Shown here piece by piece: positions 17,016-26,056 of a DNA stretch of 64,000 bases. Source of the stretch: Microbulbifer hainanensis (GTDB taxonomy: Bacteria; Pseudomonadota; Gammaproteobacteria; Pseudomonadales; Cellvibrionaceae); the NCBI RefSeq assembly GCF_014904735.1, contig NZ_JACZCR010000001.1, positions 1 through 64,000 on the forward strand, in the 5' to 3' direction. The position numbers and the translations under genes are program-made. Each line of letters begins with the position of its first letter. Positions within the stretch are counted from its first letter, which is position 1. The notes below the pieces were generated by a model that saw nothing but the letters and a program-made list of their open reading frames with translations, did no database searches and had not been told where the DNA came from.

Positions 17016-18182
17016 CTATTGTTTCCCCTCGTCAGCACGACCGCCGTTGACGAACGCGAACAACGACGGCGACAGCCAACGCAAGCTTAAAGCGGCGACC
17101 ATTGAAATGGCCACGCAACTCACCGGCAGCACAAGGAAGAAGACGAGCATACCGATTTCACTATCGAAACCGGGTATTTTAAAAATCACGTCCTTGATAA
17201 ACCCCAGCGTCGGAAAGTGGAAGGCGAAGATAAAAAAACTAAAGGGCGACAGGTAGCGCAGCACGCGCAAGACTAAATTATCCCGTAAAGTCAGAGAGCT
17301 CATCAGCAAAATAAAGGTAAGCAGCCCCGTTCCCCGCAGCAGACAAAGGTAGCGATATGATGCGAGCACCCGATGTGAATCCTGGAACATGCGGCCTAGC
17401 AGTAGCGCGACGAAACTCAAGCCGATAACCCAGCGAAATGGCCTGAGGACACGCAAAGCCCAGTCGAAGTCGAAGCGCGTAGTCGCGGCAACGGCACCAA
17501 CGGAGAAAAATAACAAGACATTGGGCGAAAAGAATGGGTAGATATCGACGTGGAAGATCCAAATAAGCCCCAAGCCCATTAGTAGTACCCAGGGCGCCCG
17601 CGCGGTCAACCAGCCAATCACCGGACACAGCGCAAAGGTCAATACCAGATCGTGAACAAACCAGAACTGGTAGGCATAGGGCAAGCGGCTGATGCCCAGC
17701 GCCCCATCGAGGTATAGCCCTGGGCCGATCGTATCGAAATCGTAGTCGACCCACTCAAAGTGCCCATTGTTCTCACCCCAGACGTGGGTGAGGAAGGCGA
17801 AGAAAAACCAAAAACTCGTCCAGGCAATCGAAGGGAGAACAACAGTAGTGATACGACGGTGCAGAAGCTCAAAGTAATTGACACGCTGGCGCCTGAAAAA
17901 AAGATAGCCCGAAATCACACTGAGACAGGGGACAGCCGCCATCGCAGTCCAATGGACTATGCTGTTGAGATAATCGGCAATGTGTGCGGTACTGGGGTCT
18001 ATGCCGTGGCGAGGGTAAAAATCACTGCCGGGCAAGGTAAATACATGGTGAAAAACCAGCGCGATGATCATTACGATACGGGCAAGTGCTATAAAGTCGC
18101 TTTCTTCGCGGCTGATATAGCGCTTGATTTCCTGAACAGACTGCGAGCTTGCTCGTTCCCCAACCAAGCCGAAAATATTCAT
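17016..18182 (-). CDS. Membrane O-acyltransferase (acyltransferase-3/OafA-like)
   Basis: A 388-residue protein with about ten transmembrane helices. The first part has the acyltransferase-3 pattern: FIALARIVMIIALVFHHVFTLPG, where the His pair in the first helix is the usual catalytic site, then AAVPCLSVISGYLFFRR and the FWFVHDLVL motif. Family members move an acyl group from the cytoplasm onto sugars, lipids or secreted small molecules in the inner membrane. It lies downstream of the NRPS on the same strand but 490 bp away, so co-transcription is possible, not certain. Within the island it is a candidate tailoring enzyme for the NRPS product, which is inference. Confidence 0.85.
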   Translation of the reverse strand: MNIFGLVGERASSQSVQEIKRYISREESDFIALARIVMIIALVFHHVFTLPGSDFYPRHGIDPSTAHIADYLNSIVHWTAMAAVPCLSVISGYLFFRRQRVNYFELLHRRITTVVLPSIAWTSFWFFFAFLTHVWGENNGHFEWVDYDFDTIGPGLYLDGALGISRLPYAYQFWFVHDLVLTFALCPVIGWLTARAPWVLLMGLGLIWIFHVDIYPFFSPNVLLFFSVGAVAATTRFDFDWALRVLRPFRWVIGLSFVALLLGRMFQDSHRVLASYRYLCLLRGTGLLTFILLMSSLTLRDNLVLRVLRYLSPFSFFIFAFHFPTLGFIKDVIFKIPGFDSEIGMLVFFLVLPVSCVAISMVAALSLRWLSPSLFAFVNGGRADEGKQ

Positions 18183-18671
18183 TCCCTAGAGTCCTCCAGC
18201 TTCCTCGCGTCATGATGTATTGCCGTTTCCGTGCCAAGCACAGCACTAGCTATCCGCGTATATTTTCAAGTACTGGCTCCCATGAACGCAAAAATAGCCA
18301 TTCGCTTCGCCAGCAGATTTGGGGTCTAAAAGCCCACATCAGCGAAATACAGATATGTTTCAGGCGGTCGTTATTTTGAAAAAAGGCGATTGAACGCCGA
18401 TTTACCCAAGTCGAACGACCGCTTCCAACGGATTACCCGGACCCGATACTTCATCGAGCGATTCGTCCTTCTAAACTCCGTCTCTCTAATGATCACCAAC
18501 ACGCAACGCACCACCATCGGCGCTTTGATAAGGCAAAGCATGAGTCTCGTCATCCAGACTTCTGGCTCTCTCGCTGTCGACATCATCGCTCACTTCCTTT
18601 GCAAGATGGCGATCGAGATATTCCTCCCCCATCTAGCCAGGTGGCGCAATTCCGACACAGCGGAGTTCGCC
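18183..18671. other. 489-bp intergenic region inside the island, no gene recognised
   Basis: Between the NRPS stop and the acyltransferase start, both on the minus strand. Open frames of 70-97 codons occur on both strands, but none shows a ribosome-binding site, a known motif or a signal peptide. No Rho-independent terminator is evident after the NRPS. Confidence 0.4.
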
Positions 18672-21600
18672 CTACGAAACTAGTGGACTCAGCGCTGACT
18701 CAGCTCTGAGCGACTGATTATTGGTCGGATCTGGGGAGGTTTGCCGAGTCTGGTGTGTGAAGCGGGCGAGGTGCTCCGCAATAGCACTCGTGACTAATTG
18801 GCGGTTTTCCTCGTCCCAAATCTGCATGTGGTCCCCGGGAAAGGTAATCAGCGAAATGGGGCCGCCGATATATCGGCGCCAGCCATGGAGAGGGTCGTCC
18901 ATCTTCATTCCGACCCAATAGGGTGTCTCCTCTGCCCGGATTAATAGCAGAGCGAGATCCTTCTCCGCGCCTTGGGGACGGTAGGTTTTACCAGCGTGGA
19001 TCTGGACGTTGCGGACCTTGTTCATATGAGCCTGGAGCTCGTGCTTCGGAACCGCATCACTCACCTCCTCTGCTCGACCGAGCCAATTGAGTACCCTGCG
19101 TTTTAAGCGCACACTTCGATCCTTCAAGTATTCGAGCCGTCCTCGGAAATCCCGGGAAAGGAACTCCCTCGTGTGGGCCAGAATTCGTTCTGGAGTAGGC
19201 AGGTAGTAGGGGTAACCGGGAGCAAACCCATCGAATGAGACTAAGAGGGGCACAGGAACCCCCTTCCGTCTTAAACGACGAGCTAATTCAAAGGCAATGA
19301 GAGCGCCAAAACTGAAGCCTCCCAATATAATGGGGGAGTCGCCACAAGCCTCAAGGATTTCCTCCTCGTAGAGATCGGCCATCCCCTCGATTGTATCTGG
19401 GAAGTTTTCGGCTGAATCGGCTGCTAACAGGTCAATCACATAGATGGGTTGCTGAGCTCCCAAGGTGTCCGGCAATGAGCGATAGGTAAACGCCGTCCCC
19501 ACGACTCCTGGGACCAGCACCAAAGGAGCCTGCGATCCATCGCGATTGAATGCCTGAAGGTGTCGCGTGGCACTTTGTACGCCGATTTTTCCCTCGATGT
19601 GTGGAGCCAGTCTTCGGATGGTGGGATTTGCGAGTAGCGTGGCCAGGGGCAAATCAATCGTGAACCGATGCTTGATTCGGGCAATAAGCATTACGGCCAG
19701 GAGAGAATGCCCCCCGATAGCAAAAAAATTATCCTGCACACTGACCCGGTTTCTTTCCAGAAGATTGGACCACATCCGAACTAGCTCTTCCTCCACCGCT
19801 CCTTCGGGCGGAACGAACACTTCCGAATCGTCTCTGAGGTTGGGTTCCGGCAAGGCGGCTCGATCGAGCTTTCCGTTCGAGGTCGTCGGAAGAATATTCA
19901 GGAACAAGATTCGCGACGGCACCATGAACGACGGCAGCTTTTCTGCGACAAAAGACTTAATGGCCTCTTCTTCGAGCTCCACTTGCCTCATGGGAACCAC
20001 GTATGCCACGAGCGACTTCAGCCCCGTCGCGTCGGAATAAGCTGCGCAGACCGCTACGCGGACCTCGTCCAGCTGAGAGATGACCGCCTCGACCTCTCCC
20101 ATCTCGACCCGAAATCCGCGGATCTTCACCTGAAAGTCCGAACGACCGAGAAACTCGAGGTTGCCATCTTCGAAGTAGCGAGCCAAATCGCCAGTCTTAT
20201 AGAGACGCTCATTTTCCTCTGGTCGGAAAGGATCCCGTACGAACTGCTCCGCGGTCAGCTGCTCTCGGCCGTGATAGCCAGAAGCCAAACAAGCGCCACC
20301 AATGTACAAATCCCCGGGGACTCCCACCGGAACCGGTTGCATTCGTCGGTCGAGCACATGATAGCGGGCGTTTTGGATCGGCTTTCCATACGGGATACTG
20401 ACCCACCCGTCTTGAACTTCCTCGATCGGGTACCAGTTGGACCAAATGGCGGCCTCCGTCGCCCCACCGAGGCTCATGACTCTGGACCCTGGAAAGGCGC
20501 TCCTGACAGCATCAGGCAGGGAAAGCGGGATCCAATCGCCGCTCAACATGCATAGCCGGAGATCGGTTCCCCCCCGCTCTGCAATAAACGGGGCCAGGCG
20601 CTGAAGAGCGGCCGGCGCCGAGTCCCATACGGTAATCTTCGCGTCGACGAGAAAGCTGGCCAGTGCTCGGGGGTCTGAGAGAACTTCCTCTGTCGCTACG
20701 ACGACCGTACCGCCAGCCCCAAGCATTCCAAATACGTCGTAGACGGACAGATCGAAACAAGGCGAGGTGACGAAAAGAAGCCGATCCGAGGGGCACATCT
20801 CGAACTCGCGATTGATCCATTCGAGCGTGTTGACGACAGCCCGGTGAGTCAAAACCACGCCCTTGGGGCGACCAGTACTACCCGATGTGAAAATGGTGTA
20901 ACAGCGAGCTTCAGGCGTCGTTCGCCGTGGGGGCCGGTCGCTGGATGCACTGTCCCATTCTTCCCTGTCGGCTCCGTCGAGTACGATTCGGGCGTAGTCG
21001 AGGGCCTGCTCTGACTTCGCTTCCGTGATAACCAGAGCCGCATCGACGTCGCTGAGCATCAAGGACAGACGCTCCGCTGGGTAGGTCGGGTCCAGGGGGA
21101 CATAGGCCGCACCCGCCTTCACGATCGCCAGCATCGTGGTGACGAGATCCAGCCCACGGCTCAAGCAAATTCCGACGTATCGGCCCGGTTCAACGCCTCG
21201 TGAGATCAGAACCTGAGCGAGCCGATTAGCGCGCTCTTCGAGCTCCCGATAGGTAAGCACCTCACCTCGAGCTTCGACTGCCGGCGCGTCCGGCTGCTCA
21301 TTAACGCGAGCCTCAAAGAGTCCGTAGATGCAAATCTGGTCCGAAAAAGGGCGAGCCGTGTCGTTCCACTCGAGCAAAATCTTCTTTCGCTCAGCGGGCG
21401 GCAAGACGTCAATTTCTGCCAGTTTACGATTCGGATCCAGAGTCAGCTCTCGGAGGGCCTGTTCGCACGATTCGAGCAAGCGGCGAACTGCAGTCTCACT
21501 CAGGCGCTTGCGGTCGAATAGCATCCGCAGCTCCAGCTCTGCTCCATCGAAAGCAGTCAGGGTAAGAGGAAAGAATGGCTGTTCGCGCAGTTGCACGGCA

Positions 21601-22811
21601 CGACCCTTCCACTTGGCGCCACCCAACTCGGCCAAGGCCTCCTGGAGCTTCCGGTTTTGGAAGATGACGAGAGTCTCAAAGAGAGGGATCCCTGGCCCGA
21701 TCTCTGATGAACGATAAACTGCGCTCAACGGTATGGTTTCGTGCGGACAAATCGCGAGGTCCTGCTCTCGCAACGACTGGAGCAGATCCTTTACCGACCA
21801 CTCATCGCTGACGTCAGCGCGGGTGGCCACAGTGTTGATAAACAAGCCCACCATTTCCGCGGCATCTGGGCCAAACACATCTCGTCCTGCGCGAGCGTTC
21901 CCGAAAATGACGTCCTGATCCCCGCTATAACGCGAAAGAACGAGGCTCCACATAGCCTCGATTACCGTACTGACCGCCGTCTGCGTCGACTCCGCCAGGG
22001 CACGGACACCTGCACACACCTGTGCTGAGCAGACCCGTTCCATCGCCCCGTAGCCAGTATCCGCCAGTGACCTCGCTGCAGGCTCGGCAAGCGGCACGGC
22101 TGTCGGAGTGCGTTTTCCCGCGAGGAGTCTTCGAAAGTACTCGACGCCGCCCTCGTGATCCCGCTCCGCACAAAACTGCAGGTAGTCTTTGTAGGGGCGG
22201 GGTTCGGGACCCAAATCAGGAAGGCGTTCGTCGCGATAGGCCTCCACCGTCTCGAGCAATTCGTAGGCGAATTGGGCAATGGATTGATTGTCGACAAGTA
22301 TCTGGTGAAATGTCCAAACGAGATCCGCCTTTCCCATTTCATCGACCACAATGGTGGCACGCATCAGGGGCGGCGCAGCGAGATCGAAGCCCCGGTCCCG
22401 ATCGTGAGCTAGGAACTGTTCAAACTCGGACTTACGGAGAAAAGAATCAGTGGCTGCGAGAGAGGCGACTTCGACTGGCACCTGCAAGTTCCGGTGGAAG
22501 CTCTGGTATGGCCTCCCTTCGGCTTGGTGCAGCGCTCCCCCCCCCGGAGTGGCGTGAAAACTCGCCGACAGAGCGGGATGACGGTTGAGCAAACTCGTGA
22601 AGGCATTCTCAACAATCAATTGATCAACAGGCTCAAGAAGTTCGATGATCAGCTGCTCGATGCCGAAACCGTCACCGCCTTGTCCCGACAAGAGCGCCTG
22701 AAACAGCATTCCCCCCTGCAAAGGAGACAAAGGAAGGGAAGGTTCCACCGTCTGACTAACCGCGTCGTCGCGCAAGTTACTTTCGAGGTTTTGAAGCTGC
22801 AGTCGCTGCAT
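18672..22811 (-). CDS. Single-module nonribosomal peptide synthetase, C-A-T-TE
   Basis: A 1379-residue NRPS. Condensation domain at about 25-460: its active-site motif reads HQILVDN at 169-175 where HHxxxDG is normal, so the catalytic second His is Gln and the Gly is Asn. Adenylation domain at about 495-985: YTIFTSGSTGRPKGV, YKTGDLARY, NGKLDR with Lys981. Reading the specificity pocket by eye gives roughly D-L-Y-D-M-S-L-I-W-K, close to the cysteine code D-L-Y-N-L-S-L-I-W-K, and the GGATEAAIW stretch is like that of cysteine-activating modules. Carrier domain: NFFAIGGHSLL, Ser1036. Thioesterase: GGFSFGA with Ser1167 and a late GDH. No carrier-activating PPTase or MbtH protein is encoded nearby. 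Start ATG at 22811 with a weak AAGGGA site. Confidence 0.93.
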   Translation of the reverse strand: MQRLQLQNLESNLRDDAVSQTVEPSLPLSPLQGGMLFQALLSGQGGDGFGIEQLIIELLEPVDQLIVENAFTSLLNRHPALSASFHATPGGGALHQAEGRPYQSFHRNLQVPVEVASLAATDSFLRKSEFEQFLAHDRDRGFDLAAPPLMRATIVVDEMGKADLVWTFHQILVDNQSIAQFAYELLETVEAYRDERLPDLGPEPRPYKDYLQFCAERDHEGGVEYFRRLLAGKRTPTAVPLAEPAARSLADTGYGAMERVCSAQVCAGVRALAESTQTAVSTVIEAMWSLVLSRYSGDQDVIFGNARAGRDVFGPDAAEMVGLFINTVATRADVSDEWSVKDLLQSLREQDLAICPHETIPLSAVYRSSEIGPGIPLFETLVIFQNRKLQEALAELGGAKWKGRAVQLREQPFFPLTLTAFDGAELELRMLFDRKRLSETAVRRLLESCEQALRELTLDPNRKLAEIDVLPPAERKKILLEWNDTARPFSDQICIYGLFEARVNEQPDAPAVEARGEVLTYRELEERANRLAQVLISRGVEPGRYVGICLSRGLDLVTTMLAIVKAGAAYVPLDPTYPAERLSLMLSDVDAALVITEAKSEQALDYARIVLDGADREEWDSASSDRPPRRTTPEARCYTIFTSGSTGRPKGVVLTHRAVVNTLEWINREFEMCPSDRLLFVTSPCFDLSVYDVFGMLGAGGTVVVATEEVLSDPRALASFLVDAKITVWDSAPAALQRLAPFIAERGGTDLRLCMLSGDWIPLSLPDAVRSAFPGSRVMSLGGATEAAIWSNWYPIEEVQDGWVSIPYGKPIQNARYHVLDRRMQPVPVGVPGDLYIGGACLASGYHGREQLTAEQFVRDPFRPEENERLYKTGDLARYFEDGNLEFLGRSDFQVKIRGFRVEMGEVEAVISQLDEVRVAVCAAYSDATGLKSLVAYVVPMRQVELEEEAIKSFVAEKLPSFMVPSRILFLNILPTTSNGKLDRAALPEPNLRDDSEVFVPPEGAVEEELVRMWSNLLERNRVSVQDNFFAIGGHSLLAVMLIARIKHRFTIDLPLATLLANPTIRRLAPHIEGKIGVQSATRHLQAFNRDGSQAPLVLVPGVVGTAFTYRSLPDTLGAQQPIYVIDLLAADSAENFPDTIEGMADLYEEEILEACGDSPIILGGFSFGALIAFELARRLRRKGVPVPLLVSFDGFAPGYPYYLPTPERILAHTREFLSRDFRGRLEYLKDRSVRLKRRVLNWLGRAEEVSDAVPKHELQAHMNKVRNVQIHAGKTYRPQGAEKDLALLLIRAEETPYWVGMKMDDPLHGWRRYIGGPISLITFPGDHMQIWDEENRQLVTSAIAEHLARFTHQTRQTSPDPTNNQSLRAESALSPLVS

Positions 22812-23035
22812 CGGGTGGTTCGTCCCTTATTATTTATTTTCAGTCGCTCTCGATTCTTCCCGAGCGCGCAACCGCACGGGCTCCGTGAGTCGATTTAGAC
22901 CAGCCTGATCAGTTTCTGATTCACTGCGCCGATTCCACATGCCGGATTAGCTCACTGAGACCATCACCGAAGTCTTTTCGACAATGAGGACACGGCAATC
23001 CTGATCGGAAATTACTGCAATAAATCACTAAATTA

Positions 23036-23520
23036 CTTGCGCGAGATGCGCTGGGAGGAGAAGGCGGAGAGAAGTTTCCTCGACAAATGCCCTTCGGGCA
23101 CTCCGGGACCGATTTCAAGCGATCGAGTCGATGAAACCGTAAAATTCAGGCTTCCATTGCCCCCTGCCCCAACTTTCAAACCGGGATCAGGTCTATTCCT
23201 ATTCAAACAGGATAACCAGATGCTACTGTGGTCGTCCGCTAGCTACATACTTCACACGACCTGATCCGATACCCAAGAAATACCTACTTCCTGCTTTCTT
23301 TGAAATCCGCTATTTACACACTCATGGCGTATACGGGCGGACCCTTCCAGCCCGCACCAATTCAGCTTTTAACCCATTGAATATGCTGAAGAAACACAGC
23401 CATTGTAATGACACGCCAACGAATGTGGAGTCAGCCACCTAAATAATTCGTGGCGCACTTAGTTTTATCATGTGTAAAACTGTGATCTGTGTCAAGAAAA
23501 AACACTTGAAAAGCTAACAC
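23036..23520. repeat. Long diverged direct repeat, copy 1 (upstream of NRPS)
   Basis: About 480 bp that aligns along its length with copy 2 at about 25369-25836 in the same orientation, at roughly 70% identity by eye. Strong anchor segments are GGCTTCCATTGCCCCCTGCC (near 23150 here, 25475 in copy 2), the GTCGATGAAACCG stretch and the final TCATCATGTGTAAA-type segment with TGTGATCTGTGTCAAGA. It starts 225 bp upstream of the NRPS ATG. Short open frames through it are not conserved without frameshifts, so it looks non-coding or decayed. Confidence 0.75.
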
Positions 23521-24078
23521 CCATTGCCATAGCAATTACCGGCTATGTGGGCATTCATTCTTACACGGCATTGCATCAAGGACGATCCGGCCCGCGTTCA
23601 AACCATAACCCGCAAAAATTTTGCGATTTAATCAATTACTAGCCGGTGCAAACTGTGGCGTGCAGGAATCAGACCTTATTGCCATGCAATCACATTGCCT
23701 TATCAGAGATAAGGTTCTCAACAACCGACGGGAAGGCTGACATAGAACGAGAAAGATTTATGATCGGATATCATGGAAACCGCAGCCAAAAGCACGTAGA
23801 GCAATGATCTTGTGCTCTGGTTCGCCTGGCCAGCTGGGTCTGGCGTCTCATTTATGGATCGTAAATATTCGATAACCTTCTTCACAGCGTCCCAGGTAAC
23901 GCCCGCACCTGGTACTTAGGAACAGATAATACATAGAACCTGCAATATCCTTTTACGTCAGCATATCGTTGCCCATCTCATAATCTTGCCCACGCAGGAC
24001 TCAGAGACGCTATATTTTCATCATGCTCCGCGGAACGAAAGTACCCTTTCAGCCCGAACCCCAGAGAAACTCTTTTAC
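23521..24078. other. 558-bp AT-rich intergenic region, no gene recognised
   Basis: Between repeat copy 1 and the 3' end of the FemAB-like gene. Composition becomes AT-rich towards 24 kb, matching that gene. No open frame with a ribosome-binding site, no hairpin followed by a T run, and no RNA gene was recognised. Confidence 0.4.
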
Positions 24079-25227
24079 CTACGCGTTAACTAATAATTGC
24101 GTTTTTCGATATTGCATCCATTTCTTTACGCTGCGAATTGAATTTTTACATCTCGACGCCAGATTAGACTTATTTACAAATGACACATCGACAACCGGCT
24201 TAGTCTCAGTGCTAAATGAAGACTTCATGAGACTTGTCCCATAACCCGAATCTAGAATTTTTGCGCCAAAATTACTAATCTCCTGATCAAAGGCATAATA
24301 CCAAAGCGACCTACTCATATAATGATTTTTTAGAACTTCAGTAAAAGCAGTCAAGCAAACATCAGTAAAACCACCAAAACCAAAGCACAATAAAAAGCAG
24401 ACTATTTTTGAGTCCACCCTTAGAACATATATTCTAAGCGCGTCGTTTTTCTCAGCATAAACAAGCTTATTGAAAAAGATCTCTCTCTCGAGATTATCTG
24501 CCAGAAAATTCATACGCGACTTTCCAGACTTCTCGAAATGCTGTTGGCGCTTAATATGAATTTCGCTGATTTCCTCAAATAATACAGGATCAATTTTCGT
24601 ATAACATAAATACTCAACTTTCGAAAATGAATCGTGCAACTTTTCTTTAGCTCTTCGAATCTTCTGCCTGACATTGCCACTTATGTGTGTTTCAAGCTTT
24701 ACATTCGAATTATAGATATGCTTGTTCCCACATTCGTTCAATGTCATACCGCCTTTGAAATACTTATTGATCAGCCCATAAAATGGCCCTTCGCAAACAA
24801 TCTTTCCAAATGTTATCTCATCAAAACGGGAATAGAATTCTTTTGCCAAAAAACTCATAGCGATCTGAGGCGCACTATCGATATATTCAGGCAAACATAA
24901 AAACTCCGTCCGATAATTATCATTGTAGCGACCTACCTGACCCCAAATTCGTAACCGCCGATAAAAAAATGGAGCGCTTCCGACGCTCTTAATTTGCATT
25001 GGGAAAAATGCCACGATCATCGAACCACGAGTTACAGTTATAAAGAACGGGGTTTCACCATATTCAGTAAATAGCGGTTCTTTAATCCTCATTGCCTCCG
25101 AACTGAAGCACCAGGGATAAAAACCAGCCAACTTCCCCAAAAAATCTTCATATCTTTTTTGAAAATCTTCTTTCAAAAAATCTGACATCTTCAAAATTGC
25201 AAATACGTCTAAATTTTTTTTCGACAT
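24079..25227 (-). CDS. FemAB/BioF2-like GNAT-fold acyltransferase, AT-rich
   Basis: A 382-residue protein of the BioF2-like acetyltransferase group related to FemAB peptidyltransferases. Recognisable parts are the N-terminal PFFITVTRGSMIVAFFPMQ half-fold, the basic NVRQKIRRAKEKL helix, a HIKRQQHFEKSGKSRM segment, then LRIYVLRVDSKIVCFLLCFGFGGFTDV and LDSGYGTSLMKSSF. Such enzymes add acyl or aminoacyl groups to amines in exopolysaccharide, lipid or secondary-metabolite pathways; the substrate here is unknown. The gene is far more AT-rich than anything else in the window, uses A/T-ending codons, and so is recently acquired. It lies upstream of the NRPS on the same strand, with a repeat copy before each. 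Confidence 0.82.
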   Translation of the reverse strand: MSKKNLDVFAILKMSDFLKEDFQKRYEDFLGKLAGFYPWCFSSEAMRIKEPLFTEYGETPFFITVTRGSMIVAFFPMQIKSVGSAPFFYRRLRIWGQVGRYNDNYRTEFLCLPEYIDSAPQIAMSFLAKEFYSRFDEITFGKIVCEGPFYGLINKYFKGGMTLNECGNKHIYNSNVKLETHISGNVRQKIRRAKEKLHDSFSKVEYLCYTKIDPVLFEEISEIHIKRQQHFEKSGKSRMNFLADNLEREIFFNKLVYAEKNDALRIYVLRVDSKIVCFLLCFGFGGFTDVCLTAFTEVLKNHYMSRSLWYYAFDQEISNFGAKILDSGYGTSLMKSSFSTETKPVVDVSFVNKSNLASRCKNSIRSVKKWMQYRKTQLLVNA

Positions 25228-25368
25228 GCGATTTATCCCTTGAAAAGGCTATATTTTTTTCTTTTCAGGCAGCCATTTACTTTCAGCGACACACCCTGAT
25301 CCTTCCACGTGTAATTCTTGTGGGGGATTGTCCCAATTGCCTGGAGTCAATTGTCACATCATGACAAA

Positions 25369-25836
25369 GCATTCGCGCGGGATACACTGAGAGAAGAAGA
25401 GGGAGAGAAGTGCCTTCCAGGTATTCTGGAACGGATTTCAGGCGACCAATAGTCGATGAAACCGCACGATTCAGGCTTCCATTGCCCCCTGCCCCACCAA
25501 ATGCCGGGACCAGGTCCATTCCTGCTCAAACAAGACAACTGGGCACTATTGTGGTCGCCAGCTGGTCGCATGTCTCACATGACCAAACCCAGCAGCTACA
25601 CATTTCCTATTTCCCGTTGTCCTGGGAATCTACAAATCACACTTTCAATCTGTACGGGCGAACCGTTTTAACTGACGTTTATTCAGCACTTAAGTCATTG
25701 AATGTTTAAAAACGGTAACTGTAAATTGGTACGCACGCGCAGTGCATCCAGTCAACCACAAAATCGTGGCGCGCTTAACTTTCATCATGTGTAAATGTGT
25801 GATTTGTGTCAAGACAAAGCGCTCCAAGAGATAGCG
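25369..25836. repeat. Long diverged direct repeat, copy 2 (upstream of the FemAB-like gene)
   Basis: Partner of the 23036-23520 copy, in the same orientation, beginning 142 bp upstream of the FemAB-like ATG. Together the two copies put the same roughly 480-bp sequence in front of both island genes. Ends were set by eye where alignment fades: about GCATTCGCGCGG on the left and GTGTCAAGACAAAGCGCTCC on the right. Confidence 0.75.
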
Positions 25837-25972
25837 CCGCTTGTCGGACAAATTGCCCGGAATAGATGGCACTCTCGCACCTCACTGTAACAAGGTGATG
25901 CAACCCGAGCGCAAAGCGAAAATTGGCACAGGCATTCTAAAGGAATAACTGACTGCGGCAGGTACCTGACAT

Positions 25973-26003
25973 AAAAAAGCCCAGCAATTACGCTGGGCTT
26001 TTT
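25973..26003 (-). terminator. Rho-independent terminator after guaA
   Basis: An 8-bp perfect stem AGCCCAGC/GCTGGGCT with a six-base loop, flanked by six A on the left and five T on the right, so it can work in both directions. It is 54 bp beyond the guaA stop and would also stop transcripts leaving the island. Confidence 0.92.
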
Positions 26004-26056
26004 CAGTTGGTTATGCAGGGAAAAGTAAGGCCAAATCAAATAAGGTCTACTTCCAC

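Noticed and set aside
23037-25709. Plus-strand mini-proteins sharing a VDET..FRLPLPPAP stretch in both long repeats
   Set aside because: The shared frame breaks by frameshift in the second copy and there is no ribosome-binding site, so the similarity is explained by the DNA repeat itself.
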